Assembly (NCBI RefSeq): GCF_003340555.1
Contig: NZ_QPLJ01000010.1
Location: 62,001 to 126,000 of the forward strand
DNA: 64,000 nucleotides
DNA from: Jannaschia formosa
GTDB lineage: Bacteria > Pseudomonadota > Alphaproteobacteria > Rhodobacterales > Rhodobacteraceae
Direction: 5' to 3'
Shown here: piece by piece, positions 28,026-38,668 of the stretch
Layout of the letters: every line of letters begins with the position of its first letter
Position numbering within the stretch: the stretch's first letter is position 1
Position numbers and translations under genes: made by a program
Notes under the pieces: generated by a model
Told to the model about the DNA's origin: nothing
The model's input: only the letters and a program-made list of their open reading frames with translations
Database searches by the model: none

Positions 28026-29213
28026 TCACCCCACCTTCAGGATCTGCAGGTCGGCGACGTTGGTGCCGGTGCCGCCGGTGATCAGAAGATCGCCGGTCGC
28101 CTGCAGGAGGGGATAGCTGTCGTTGTCGGCAAGCCGCGCGGCGACGTCCATCCCGGCGGCCCGCGCCCGTGCCAGCGTGCCGCCGTCGACCAGCGCGCCT
28201 GCCGCGTCGGTCGGCCCGTCGCGCCCGTCGGTGCCGCCCGACAGGAAGGCCCAGGGCCGGTCGACGCCCTCGAGCGCCAGCGCGACGCGCAGCGCCAGCT
28301 CCTGGTTGCGCCCGCCCCGACCGGACCCGCGCAGCACCACCGTCGTCTCGCCGCCCCAGAGCCGGATGCCAGGCGCGAAGGCCCGGGCGACCCGCGCCGC
28401 CGCCTCGGCCACGTCGCCCTCCAGCGGGACGGGATCGAGCACCGCGCCCGGCGCCGCCGCCGCCATCGCCTCGGCCGAAAGGCGGTTCGACCCGATCAGC
28501 CGCGTCTCCACCGGCGGCGTCGGCAAGGGCTCCGCCCGCTCCAGCGCGGCGCGGCAGGCGGCGGGCATCCGGTCCCAGAGCCCGGCCCCGCGCAGCAGCG
28601 CCGCAGCCTCGGCCGGCGTGCCGAGCGGCGGGACGCAGGGGCCCGAGGCAATTGCCGAGAGGTCGTCGCCCACCACGTCCGACAGGATCAGCGCCACCGC
28701 CTCGGCAGGCGCCAGCGCGCGCGCGAGCCCGCCGCCCTTCAGCCGGCTCAGTGCCTGCCGGACCAGGTTCATCGCCCGGATGTCGAGCCCGGCCCCGAGC
28801 AGCAGGCGCGACACCTCCGCCTTGTCGGCGAGGCTCACCCCCGGGACGGGCGCGACGGCGAGCGCCGAGCCACCGCCCGAGATCACGACAAGCGCGCGCT
28901 CGCCCTCCCCAAGTCGCGCAGCCCGGTCGAGCAAGGCCTGCCCCGCCCGCTCCGACCCCGCATCGGGCACCGGATGGCCGCCGAGGATGACCTCCGCCCC
29001 CGGGATCTCGGCCGCGTTCTCGGGGTTGGTCACGACCAGGCAGGGCACGCCCGGAAAGCGGGCCAGCGCCGCGCGCGCCATCGCGGCGGCCGCCTTGCCG
29101 AGCGCAAGGATAGCGTCAGGGCGCGCCGCATCCGCCAGGGCCGCCGTCACCGCCGCCTCGGGATCGGCGCGTCGCACGCCCGCCATGAAGATATCGATCA
29201 GACCGTCCCGCAT
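28026..29213 (-). CDS. Glycerate 2-kinase (MOFRL family)
   Basis: 395 aa. DUF4147 N-terminal domain (LALGKAAAAMARAAL, NPENAAEIPGAEVILGGHPVPDAGSE-type block, LVVISGGGSALAV) and C-terminal MOFRL domain (GRGGRNQELALRVAL, LSGGTDGRDGPTDAAGALVD, DNDSYPLL, GTGTNVADLQIL). Phosphorylates D-glycerate to 2-phosphoglycerate, linking hydroxypyruvate or tartronate metabolism to glycolysis. The gene starts 24 bases after the 3' end of tRNA-Leu on the same strand, so read-through transcription from the tRNA promoter is possible. Confidence 0.93.
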   Translation of the reverse strand: MRDGLIDIFMAGVRRADPEAAVTAALADAARPDAILALGKAAAAMARAALARFPGVPCLVVTNPENAAEIPGAEVILGGHPVPDAGSERAGQALLDRAARLGEGERALVVISGGGSALAVAPVPGVSLADKAEVSRLLLGAGLDIRAMNLVRQALSRLKGGGLARALAPAEAVALILSDVVGDDLSAIASGPCVPPLGTPAEAAALLRGAGLWDRMPAACRAALERAEPLPTPPVETRLIGSNRLSAEAMAAAAPGAVLDPVPLEGDVAEAAARVARAFAPGIRLWGGETTVVLRGSGRGGRNQELALRVALALEGVDRPWAFLSGGTDGRDGPTDAAGALVDGGTLARARAAGMDVAARLADNDSYPLLQATGDLLITGGTGTNVADLQILKVG

Positions 29214-29237
29214 CGCGCCCCCTGCCCCGGGCGCGGA

Positions 29238-29322
29238 TGGTGCGGGTGAAGGGACTCGAACCCCCACGCCTCGCGGCGCCAGAACCTAAATCTGGTGCGT
29301 CTACCAGTTCCGCCACACCCGC
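29238..29322 (-). tRNA. tRNA-Leu (anticodon UAG)
   Basis: 85 nt including an encoded CCA. The acceptor stem GCGGGTG (29322-29316) pairs with CACCCGC, with discriminator A. The D arm is GGCGGAACTGGTAGACGC, the anticodon stem-loop ACCAGATTTAGGTTCTGG gives anticodon TAG (29288-29286), a long variable arm GCGCCGCGAGGCGT follows as in type II tRNAs, and the T loop is GGTTCGAGTCC. An upstream TTCCCG, 17-base spacer and TAAGGG may be the promoter. Reads CUA and other CUN codons. Confidence 0.96.
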
Positions 29323-29446
29323 CCGGAGCCCCCTTAGCACCCGTCGAATCGAACGGGAAGGGCCACCAGGAGTCCGCAAGCCTGCCCCCGTCGCGCCATA
29401 TTCCGCGCGCATGCAGAAGATTGTCCGCCACCTCGAGAGGTTCGCC

Positions 29447-29950
29447 ATGACCGTCCAGCTCCGCATGAACGCAAGCGAGTTGATCCGCCGCGCCGCGCGA
29501 CCGGTCGGCGGCACCGCGCAGGGCGGCATCGCGCGGGGCACCGAGATCCTGACCGCGCGCGGCCCCGTCCGCGTCGAGATGCTGCGCCCCGGCGACCGCG
29601 TCATCACCCGGGAGAGCGGGATGCGGCAGATCCGCGCGATCTCGCCGGTCGAAGTCCCGGTCCTGCGCGTCGCGCCCGACAGCCTCGGCCTTGCCCGACC
29701 CGAGCGCGAGACGGTCGTCGCCGCCGACCAGCACCTCGTCCTGCGCGACTGGCGCGCCGGCGCGCTGTTCGACGCCGAGCGCGCACTCGTCCCCGCCGCG
29801 CGCCTGCAGGACGGCTGCCAGATCACCGCCGCGGGCCGCGGCGAGGTCTTCCGCCTCGATTTCGGCCGCCCCGCGACGATCTGGGCCAACGGGCTGGAAC
29901 TGCCGACCGGGCGCACCGAGACCGGCGTCATCGACGACGCGACCGCCTGA
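29447..29950 (+). CDS. Hint-domain protein (Hedgehog/intein-like)
   Basis: 167 aa, consisting almost only of a Hint_2 domain: GIARGTEILTARGPVRVEMLRPGDRVITRESG, IRAISPVEV, then ERETVVAADQHLVLRDW, DAERALVPAARLQDG and ATIWANGLELPTG. The block usually CFxxGTxI reads GIARGTEILT, with no N-terminal Cys, so self-splicing is unlikely. These Hint proteins are abundant in Rhodobacteraceae, and their function is unknown. ATG 29447 is chosen because GAGAGG lies 6 bases upstream. Confidence 0.88.
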   Translation: MTVQLRMNASELIRRAARPVGGTAQGGIARGTEILTARGPVRVEMLRPGDRVITRESGMRQIRAISPVEVPVLRVAPDSLGLARPERETVVAADQHLVLRDWRAGALFDAERALVPAARLQDGCQITAAGRGEVFRLDFGRPATIWANGLELPTGRTETGVIDDATA

Positions 29951-30012
29951 CGCAGCGCCCCCGGTCTCTCGGACGCGTGAGGTGACGGGCGCGGGCGGCG
30001 CCCTAGTCTCTG

Positions 30013-30031
30013 AGGTCAAGATCCATGACCT
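30013..30031. promoter_or_regulatory. Inverted repeat in the sugar dehydrogenase leader
   Basis: AGGTCA (30013-30018) and TGACCT (30026-30031) flank seven bases, just after a promoter-like GTGACG, 16-base spacer, TAGTCT. The position near the predicted transcription start suits an operator for a dimeric regulator. Seen directly; the regulator is unknown. Confidence 0.35.
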
Positions 30032-30043
30032 GCGGAGAAAACC

Positions 30044-31237
30044 ATGCGTATCCTGACCCTTGCCATCCTGATGGTCCCCGCCGCCGCGACTGCCCAGAGC
30101 TTCGAGCGGGGCGAGCGGAACACCGATCTGGCCCCCGCCTTCCCCGAGCAGTTCCGCGCACCCTTGGTCGAGTCGGATGTCGAGCTCGATACGGAGACCC
30201 TGGTCGAGGGCCTCGTCCATCCCTGGGGCATCGCCACCCTGCCGGACGACGATGGCTGGCTCGTCACCGAACGGCCCGGCCGTCTGCGCCATGTCGCGCC
30301 CGACGGCACCCTGTCCGAGCCGATCTCGGGCGTGCCCGAAGTGTGGAACCGCGACCAGGGCGGGTTGCTGGACGTCGCGCTCGGCCCGGACTTCGCCGAG
30401 ACGCGGATGGTCTACATCACCTATGCCAAGCCCATGGGCGACGGGCTGTCGGCCACCGCCGCCGCGCGCGGCGTGCTGTCCGAGGACATGACCGCGCTCA
30501 GTGAGGTCGAGGACATCTTCGTGCAGGACCCGCCCGACGACACGGCCATGCATTACGGCAGCCGCATCCTGTTCCCCGGGGACGGCACGGCCGTGATCAC
30601 CACCGGCGAGCATTCCTCGCTCGAGACGCGGGTCTATGCCCAGGACCTCGACAAGACCTACGGCAAGGTGATCCGGGTCAATCTCGACGGCTCGATTCCC
30701 GAGGACAATCCCTTCGTGGGCCAGGAGGGGGCCATCGACAGCATCTGGTCCTACGGCCACCGCAACATCCAGGGCGCGGCCTACGACGCGGACGGCACGC
30801 TCTGGACGATCGAGCACGGCCCCGCGGGCGGCGACGAACTCAACCGGCCCGACCCGGGGCTGAACTACGGCTGGCCCGTCATCTCCTACGGTGAGCGCTA
30901 CGGCGGCGGGCCGATCGGGTCGGGCGATGCGCAGCAGGAGGGGATGGAGCAGCCCGTCTACTTCTGGGACCCCGTCATCGCGCCGGCCGGAATGACCTTC
31001 CACGACGGCGAGGCCTTCTCCGAGTGGAACGGCGACGCGTTGATCGGGTCGCTCTATCCCGGCGGCGTGGTGCGATTGTCGCTGAACGAGGAAGGCCTCG
31101 TCACCGAGGAGGAGCGCCTGCTGCGCGATATCGGCCGCGTGCGGGACGTCGAGCTTCAGGAGGACGGGACGTTCTTCATCCTGACCGATTTCGAAGACGG
31201 TGCCATGATCCACGTCACGCCCGCGTCGTCGTCCTGA
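30044..31237 (+). CDS. PQQ-dependent aldose sugar dehydrogenase-like protein (YliI/Asd family)
   Basis: 397 aa with a signal peptide (MRILTLAILMVPAAATAQ), so periplasmic. A six-bladed GSDH beta-propeller is indicated by GLVHPWGIATLPDDDGWLVTER, GGLLDVALGPDF, VYITYAKP, HYGSRILFPGDGTAVITTGE, YGHRNIQGAAYD, IEHGPAGGDELNRP and LNYGWPVISYG. The histidines and arginine in these motifs are those that bind PQQ and substrate. It oxidises aldoses to lactones, passing electrons to an acceptor not seen here. GGAGA ribosome site; a strong hairpin follows the stop. Confidence 0.93.
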   Translation: MRILTLAILMVPAAATAQSFERGERNTDLAPAFPEQFRAPLVESDVELDTETLVEGLVHPWGIATLPDDDGWLVTERPGRLRHVAPDGTLSEPISGVPEVWNRDQGGLLDVALGPDFAETRMVYITYAKPMGDGLSATAAARGVLSEDMTALSEVEDIFVQDPPDDTAMHYGSRILFPGDGTAVITTGEHSSLETRVYAQDLDKTYGKVIRVNLDGSIPEDNPFVGQEGAIDSIWSYGHRNIQGAAYDADGTLWTIEHGPAGGDELNRPDPGLNYGWPVISYGERYGGGPIGSGDAQQEGMEQPVYFWDPVIAPAGMTFHDGEAFSEWNGDALIGSLYPGGVVRLSLNEEGLVTEEERLLRDIGRVRDVELQEDGTFFILTDFEDGAMIHVTPASSS

Positions 31238-31246
31238 CAAGGAGGT

Positions 31247-31270
31247 TCGGACCGGCTGGCGCCGGTCCGA
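31247..31270 (+). terminator. Hairpin after the sugar dehydrogenase gene
   Basis: TCGGACCGGC (31247-31256) and GCCGGTCCGA (31261-31270) form a perfect ten-base-pair stem with a four-base loop, starting 9 bases after the stop codon. No T tract follows, so it may act as a transcript-stabilising end or a Rho-assisted terminator. Confidence 0.55.
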
Positions 31271-31274
31271 CCGG

Positions 31275-31400
31275 CCGGGGGGCTGCCGCCCCCCGGACCC
31301 CCCGCGCGCTGACCCGAGGCGGGGTTTGGGTCAACGGGCGGAGGGGGCTCTGCCCCCGCCCTTCGGGCCCCCCGGAGTATTTTCAGCCACAGGAAATGGA
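31275..31400 (+). repeat. Extragenic palindromic element, copy 2
   Basis: CCGGGGGGC (31275-31283) pairs with GCCCCCCGG (31288-31296). Further on GGGGGC-TCT-GCCCCC is followed by CCCTTCGGGCCCCCCGGAG and TATTTTCAGCCACAGGAA. The box GGAGTATTTT next to GC stems is the recurrent Rhodobacteraceae intergenic motif; compare 6660, 38541 and 53192. Function unknown. Confidence 0.55.
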
Positions 31401-31815
31401 CGGGTTCGGCGGCGGGGTGCGTCACGGTATGCTGTTTCGGCATGGGGCCGTCAGCCCACCGGCGGTCGATGTCGCCGAGCGCGGTCCTGGTGGACAGGGC
31501 TGCAAGCGGCGTCTGGTCGGGCGTCGCCAGCGGACCCGAATCCCCGCCCGAAGGCAGGGCCTCGGCTGGTTCAGGGCGATGGCGGCCTGAACCTTCTGCG
31601 TGAAGCCGAGGGGTTTTTCGTGCGGGTCGTCCATCCCTCTGCGCGGCCAAGGCGCGCAACTCGGTTGATCGAAGACCCCGCTGGGCGGCGACTCCGACCG
31701 GGAAGGGCGCGACGGCGCCGTCATGACCCTGGGGGCGGGATGGAAGCTCTTCCGCGCCACCCGCGCCGTCCGGGCCCTGCCGTGGCAGCGGCGCCATGCG
31801 CGTCTCCGAAATGCA
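31401..31815. other. Gene-free stretch with no recognised content
   Basis: About 415 bases between the extragenic element and the tig terminator. Open frames exist on both strands but all have shadow-like Arg/Pro/Ala-rich composition and no ribosome site or domain. On the minus strand a short run (DPHEKPLGFTQKVQAAIAL) looks more protein-like than its surroundings and could be a gene remnant. I see no tRNA, no IS ends and no clear promoter. Confidence 0.4.
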
Positions 31816-31840
31816 GGGGGCGCCCCACCAGGGCGCCCCC
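31816..31840 (-). terminator. Terminator of tig
   Basis: GGGGGCGCCC (31816-31825) pairs with GGGCGCCCCC (31831-31840) around CACCA, a perfect ten-base-pair stem. On the minus strand it is followed by TGCATTTCGG, the same tail as at the carD terminator. It starts 24 bases after the tig stop. Confidence 0.75.
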
Positions 31841-31863
31841 GCTTCTTCATCGTGGTCCCGCGC

Positions 31864-33225
31864 TCAGGCGTCTTCGGTCGAGCCGGCGGCCTCGGTCTTG
31901 TCGAGCTCCTCGAGCTTCTCCATCTCGGCCTGCAGCTCCTCCTTGGTGACCGTCTTGTCGGTCACCTGGGCCCGCTCCAGCACGAGGTCGACGACCTTGT
32001 CCTCGAAGAGCGGGGCGCGCAGCTGCTGCTGGGCCTGCTGGTTCTGCTGGATGAACTGGAAGAACTCCCGCTCCTGGCCCGGGTACTGGCGGGCCTGGGT
32101 CATGATCGCCTGGGTCATCTCGGCATCTGTGACCTGGACGCCTTCCTTCTGGCCCAGCTCGGCCAGCAGCAGGCCGAGACGCACGCGGCGTTCGGCGAGC
32201 TTGCGATGCTCCTCGGTGGGCTCGATCTTCGGGTGATCGTGACCGTGGACGTCCGGATGCTCCTCGTGCCAGAGCTGGTGGGCGATCTGCTGGGCCTCGG
32301 CGTCGACGAGGCTGGGCGGCAGGTCGAAGCTGACGAGGTCATCGAGCTGGTCGAGAAGCTGGCGCTTGACCACCTGGCGGGCGGCGCCCTGGTATTCCTG
32401 CGCGAGCCGGCCGGAGATCTGCTCCTTCAGTGCATCGAGGCTCTCGGCGCCGTACTGCTTGGCCAGCTCGTCGTCGATCGTGGCCTCGGCGGGCTTCTTC
32501 ACCTCCTTGACCTTGCATTCGAAGACGGCGGCCTTCCCGGCCAGGTGCTCGGCCTGGTACTGCTCGGGGAAGGTGACCTCGACCTCCTTCTCCTCGCCGG
32601 CCTTCAGGCCGATCAGCTGGTCCTCGAAGCCCGGGATGAAGCTGCCGGAGCCGAGCTCCAGCGGGAAGTCCTCGGCGGCGCCGCCCTCGAAAGGCTCGCC
32701 ATCGACCTTGCCCAGGAAGTCGATCACGACCTGGTCACCCTTGGCGGCCTTGCCCTTCTTGGTCTTGAAGGTCTTGGCGTTGGAGGCGAGGCTTTCCAGC
32801 GCCTCCTGCACGTCGGCCTCGGCGGGCTCGACCACCAGGCGCTCGATCTTGACGCCGGAGAAGTTGACATCGGGGATCGTGGGCAGCGCCTCGTAGGAGA
32901 GCGCGACCTCGACGTCGTCGCCTTCCTTCCACTGCTGGTTGGTCATCTCGATCCGGGGCTGCATCGCGGGGCGGTCGCCCGATTCCTCGAAATGGCGGGT
33001 CGAGGCGGCGTCGATCGCCTCCTGCATGGCCTCGCCGAGAAGGCGCTGGCCGAACTGCTTGCGAAGCAGCGCCATCGGAACCTTGCCCTTGCGGAAGCCC
33101 TTCATCTGAATCTCGGGCTGCGCCTCGGTCAGCTTCTCGTTCACCTTGGCGTCGAGTTCGGCGGCGGGGACCGTGATGGTGTAGCCGCGCTTGAGGCCTT
33201 CGTTCAGGGTCTCGGTCACCTGCAT
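31864..33225 (-). CDS. tig: Trigger factor (ribosome-associated chaperone)
   Basis: 453 aa. The N-terminal ribosome-binding domain has the signature [19 protein letters not shown]. The FKBP-type prolyl isomerase domain (about 160-250) contains [20 protein letters not shown] and [27 protein letters not shown]. The C-terminal arm domain is helical, with an insertion [13 protein letters not shown] that is His/Asp-rich, and ends in an acidic tail. Folds nascent chains at the ribosome exit. It has its own promoter and an unusual leader hairpin upstream. Confidence 0.97.
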   Translation of the reverse strand: MQVTETLNEGLKRGYTITVPAAELDAKVNEKLTEAQPEIQMKGFRKGKVPMALLRKQFGQRLLGEAMQEAIDAASTRHFEESGDRPAMQPRIEMTNQQWKEGDDVEVALSYEALPTIPDVNFSGVKIERLVVEPAEADVQEALESLASNAKTFKTKKGKAAKGDQVVIDFLGKVDGEPFEGGAAEDFPLELGSGSFIPGFEDQLIGLKAGEEKEVEVTFPEQYQAEHLAGKAAVFECKVKEVKKPAEATIDDELAKQYGAESLDALKEQISGRLAQEYQGAARQVVKRQLLDQLDDLVSFDLPPSLVDAEAQQIAHQLWHEEHPDVHGHDHPKIEPTEEHRKLAERRVRLGLLLAELGQKEGVQVTDAEMTQAIMTQARQYPGQEREFFQFIQQNQQAQQQLRAPLFEDKVVDLVLERAQVTDKTVTKEELQAEMEKLEELDKTEAAGSTEDA

Positions 33226-33285
33226 GTCGGGTCGTCCTTCGATGGTGGATCCAGGGCGCGCGCGCCGGCGGCCCCATAGGTCAAA

Positions 33286-33305
33286 GGCCCGCCAGGGGGC
33301 GGGCC
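33286..33305 (-). promoter_or_regulatory. Terminator-like hairpin in the tig leader
   Basis: On the minus strand GGCCCGCC-CCCT-GGCGGGCC is an eight-base-pair stem followed by TTTGACC. It lies between the tig promoter (33319-33347) and the tig ATG (33225), roughly 10-30 bases after the predicted transcription start. It could be an attenuator, or it could end a very short RNA. Confidence 0.45.
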
Positions 33306-33318
33306 GAAATCGAGCGCC

Positions 33319-33347
33319 TGTCTAGGGAGCGCGCCCGAGGGGCGCAA
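33319..33347 (-). promoter_or_regulatory. Promoter of tig
   Basis: Minus strand: TTGCGC (33347-33342), 17-base spacer, TAGACA (33324-33319). The same geometry as at fdxA, proS and atpI. It predicts a leader of about 85 bases. The rest of 33350-33690 upstream shows no gene I can support. Confidence 0.5.
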
Positions 33348-33693
33348 GGGGATTTCCGGCGGCCGGGTCCACGCGCCGCGCCCTGCCCGCCTTGGTGAGC
33401 GCGATCCCCCGCCGGGATCGCCCCACATGCTGACGCGGACGGTCAAGCCACCGCCTCGCGAGACGGAGCGCGTCGCCGTCATGAGCGGTCCGCCGGTCTT
33501 GCGGCCGCTGAGCAGTCACGCGGGGGTGGCATGGGCCCGAGGGGCGGTAAGGTCGGAGCGGCATGCGCCCGAGGCGCGGTCACACCCGAGCGAGGCGGGG
33601 CCGGACGCCCGGCTCCCGGGCGTTGCCCCGCTACCCGCATCCCACAGCCGGAGACCAGTCAAGCCGATCCGGCTCGGCCTCCCGGACCGGCGG

Positions 33694-34191
33694 TCAGTAG
33701 ATGTAGCGGATCTGGTCGCTCCAGTACCGCTCGACGCGGCGGAGCGTGCTCACGATCTCGATCAGGCCCGCATCGGACAGGACGCCGGTATGGCGGATGC
33801 CCTCGGCATGGCGGGTGAACAGCGCCTCCAGCGCGTTGCGCACCTCGCGCCCCTTCTCGGTCAGGCGCACGCGGACGGCGCGGCGGTCGATCTCGCAGCG
33901 CTGGTGGTGCATGTAGCCCATCTCGACCAGCTTCTTGAGGTTGTAGCTGACGTTGGAGCCCTGGTAATAACCGCGGCTCTTCAATTCGCCCGCCGTCACC
34001 TCATTGTCGCCAATATTGAAGAGCAGAAGACCCTGGACGGCGTTGATCTCCAGGATGTCCAGACGCTCGAACTCGTCCTTGATGACGTCGAGGAGCAGGC
34101 GATGCAGCCGCTCCACCAAGGTCAGCGAGTCGAGGTAGCCGGACATGAAGTCCGTCGTCTTCCTAGGCTGGAACTTCTCGAGTCTGCTCAT
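33694..34191 (-). CDS. MarR-family winged-helix transcriptional regulator
   Basis: 165 aa. The helical N-terminus for dimerisation (FMSGYLDSLTLVERLHRLLLDVI) is followed by a wHTH: QGLLLFNIGDNEVTAGELKSRGYYQGSNVSYNLKKLVEMGYM with recognition helix NVSYNLKKL and wing RRAVRVRLTEKGREV. The pattern matches the alphaproteobacterial MarR group that includes LdtR of Liberibacter, implicated in cell-envelope control. Targets here are unknown. A single gene; about 470 bases downstream is tig. Confidence 0.88.
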   Translation of the reverse strand: MSRLEKFQPRKTTDFMSGYLDSLTLVERLHRLLLDVIKDEFERLDILEINAVQGLLLFNIGDNEVTAGELKSRGYYQGSNVSYNLKKLVEMGYMHHQRCEIDRRAVRVRLTEKGREVRNALEALFTRHAEGIRHTGVLSDAGLIEIVSTLRRVERYWSDQIRYIY

Positions 34192-34265
34192 CCCATCTGA
34201 CCCCGGCTTGTCTCGCTACACCGGGGGTTCTCGCCGAGAAATGCAAATAATCCGTTAAGGGGCGA

Positions 34266-36713
<2,448 letters not shown>

Positions 36714-36717
<4 letters not shown>

Positions 36718-37109
36718 CCTTCCCGCCCTACTACTTCCGGGTGAAGGAGAACGGCGCGACCGTGTTCCGCGTCGACTCCGAGAACCGGCAACGACGGCTG
36801 GAGCTCGAACAGATCGCGACCGTCAACACCGGAAACGGCACCGTCCGCCCGCATGGCGACCGGCGCCTGACCGAGGAGGACCGCGCCGCCATCGACGCCT
36901 GGCTCGCGGAGCGTCAGGCCGTCCTCGCCGCGCGCGAGGCCGAGGCCGCGCGCCGCGCCGTGGAGACGCTGAACCTGACCGCGCAATGGGCGCAGTCCCG
37001 CGCCTCCGCCGAAGAGGTTGAGGCCGCGACCGACGCACTGCTTCTGGCGATGCACGACCTGAGGACGGTGCTGGTGAAGAAGCGCGCAGACCGGCTCGCC
37101 GGGGACTGA
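36714..37109 (+). CDS. Conserved hypothetical protein
   Basis: 131 aa from GTG 36714, overlapping the EF-hand stop. It starts FPPYYFRVKENGATVFRVDSENRQRRLELEQIATVN, which looks like a structured beta-rich unit, followed by a long Ala/Glu/Arg helix (about residues 60-125) predicted to be a coiled coil. No signal peptide. I recall similar proteins in Rhodobacteraceae but no function. Confidence 0.75.
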
Positions 37110-37221
37110 GCCGGCCCGGGAGGGGGCCCACGGCGCGCCCCTGGCCCCGGAGGACGGGGCGGCCGCCCGGGGCCTTGGCGGCGACGGCCCGGCTCCCTGG
37201 CCGGACCGGCGCGCCCGCTCC

Positions 37222-37443
37222 TCAGTAGCCGCGGGGGCGGGCGCAGCCGCCCAGATCGTCGCAGAACACCCCGGCCAGGCCGCCGATCATCGCGCCGCGA
37301 TCGCCGTTGCCGTCGACCGCCTTCGCGATCCCGTAACCGGCCGCGGCGCCGGCGAGGCCACGCTCCACGTCGCTGTCGATGAAGCCGGTCTGGCAACCGG
37401 ACAGGAGCGCGGCGGCGAGCGCGAGGGGCAGGAACTTGGTCAT
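37222..37443 (-). CDS. Small glycine-zipper lipoprotein
   Basis: 73 aa. The signal LPLALAAALLSGC gives a lipobox LLSGC with Cys17, so it should be envelope-anchored. The mature part has GLAGAAAGYGIAKAV and GAMIGGLAGVF, glycine-zipper-like repeats around a DGNGDRG turn, and two further Cys near the end (CDDLGGC) that could form a disulfide. Function unknown. Confidence 0.75.
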   Translation of the reverse strand: MTKFLPLALAAALLSGCQTGFIDSDVERGLAGAAAGYGIAKAVDGNGDRGAMIGGLAGVFCDDLGGCARPRGY

Positions 37444-37637
37444 GGGGTCGTCTCCGAAAGAGGGCCGAGTTTCGGTCGGCGGAACTGGGTGGGTGCGGAA
37501 CATGGCGGGGCGTTGTGCGCGTCGCCCCGCCGGCACTCGCTACACGGGCCGAGCCTTGGCGCAAGCGGCTTCGGTTATGCGATCACGCTTCGGCCGGAGG
37601 TGGCGTTATCCGATGACAGGCGCGCGCGAATGCCTGC

Positions 37638-37666
37638 GTGACAAGGGCCGGGCGACCGCCTAAGCC
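37638..37666 (+). promoter_or_regulatory. Promoter of xthA, predicting a leaderless mRNA
   Basis: GTGACA (37638-37643), 17-base spacer, TAAGCC (37661-37666). The ATG at 37674 begins 7 bases after the -10, and no ribosome site is present, so the message should start at the ATG. Confidence 0.45.
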
Positions 37667-37673
37667 GGGCGCC

Positions 37674-38459
37674 ATGAGGATCGCGACCTTCAACGTGAAC
37701 GGCATCAAGGCCCGGTACCAGACCGTCTCGGACTGGCTGCGCGAGGATGCTCCGGACGTGGCCGTCCTGCAGGAGATCAAGTCGCTCGACGACGCCTTCC
37801 CCCGCGAGATGGCCGAGGATGCGGGCTACGAGCTCCACACCCACGGGCAGAAGGGCTTCAACGGCGTGGCGCTGCTGTCGAAGACCCCGCTCGAGGACGT
37901 GACCCGCGGGTTGCCCGGCGAGGAGGTGGACGACCAGGCGCGCTACATCGAGGGCACGGTGATCGGCGAGGGCGGAGCGGTTCGCATCTGCGGGCTCTAC
38001 CTGCCGAACGGCAACCCGGCGCCGGGGCCGAAATACGACTACAAGCTCGCCTGGATGGCCCGGCTCGAGGCGCGGGCGCGGGAGCTGCTCGCCGCCGAGG
38101 AGCCGTTCCTGATGTGCGGCGACTACAACGTGCTGCCCGAGGACATCGACGTCGCCCGCCCCGAGGTCATGGCCACCGACGCCCTGATGCTGCCGCCGAC
38201 CCGTGCCGCCTGGCGCCGGCTGGTCAACCTCGGGCTCACCGAGGCGTTCCGCGTCCGCCATCCCGGCCAGCCGGGACATTACAGCTACTGGGACTACCAG
38301 GCCGGCGCCTGGGACCGGAATCACGGCCTGCGCATCGACCACTTCCTGCTTTCGCCCGCTGTGGCCGACCGGATGACGGCCTGCACGATCCAGTCCGAGC
38401 TGCGCGGGCGGGAGAAGCCGTCGGACCACGTCCCGGTCTGGCTGACCCTCGACGGCTGA
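37674..38459 (+). CDS. xthA: Exodeoxyribonuclease III
   Basis: 261 aa. EEP-fold nuclease: IATFNVNGIKAR (Asn7), LQEIKSLDD (metal Glu), YLPNGNPAPGPKYDYKLAWM, MCGDYNVLPEDIDVA, WDYQAGAWDRNHGLRIDHFLLS and PSDHVPVW (catalytic Asp-His). AP endonuclease and 3'-5' exonuclease of base excision repair. Length normal. Confidence 0.95.
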   Translation: MRIATFNVNGIKARYQTVSDWLREDAPDVAVLQEIKSLDDAFPREMAEDAGYELHTHGQKGFNGVALLSKTPLEDVTRGLPGEEVDDQARYIEGTVIGEGGAVRICGLYLPNGNPAPGPKYDYKLAWMARLEARARELLAAEEPFLMCGDYNVLPEDIDVARPEVMATDALMLPPTRAAWRRLVNLGLTEAFRVRHPGQPGHYSYWDYQAGAWDRNHGLRIDHFLLSPAVADRMTACTIQSELRGREKPSDHVPVWLTLDG

Positions 38460-38540
38460 GGGGGCGCAGACGTCACGGCGCCGGGGCGCCCGAGGTGCAG
38501 GCTCCGTCGGCAGGCGGGATCGCCTGGGACAGGCGTGCGC

Positions 38541-38575
38541 CTCCGGCGGGGATATTTGGAGAGGGAAGAAAGCGG
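38541..38575 (+). repeat. Extragenic repeat, copy 3 (short)
   Basis: CTCCGGCGGGGATATTTGG followed by AGAGGGAAGAAAGCGGGAG. It shares GGGATATTTG and GGGAAGAA with copy 1 at 6691. It lies in the 209-base gap between the convergent xthA and acetyltransferase genes; the rest of the gap has only GC-rich short stems. Confidence 0.55.
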
Positions 38576-38668
38576 GAGCCCCTTGCGAACGGGATGTGCC
38601 CGGGCAAGCGTCCGAAAGGGGCGCTCCGGCACGAAGCCGGGGGTCCGGGGGGCGTCCCCCGGCCCTGC

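Noticed and set aside
29198-31240. A 680-codon minus-strand frame over the Hint and sugar dehydrogenase genes
   Set aside because: It runs through the tRNA-Leu and antisense to two genes with clear domains.
33306-33690. A further tRNA or small RNA gene upstream of tig
   Set aside because: No cloverleaf or T-loop sequence found on either strand; only the promoter and hairpin are supportable.
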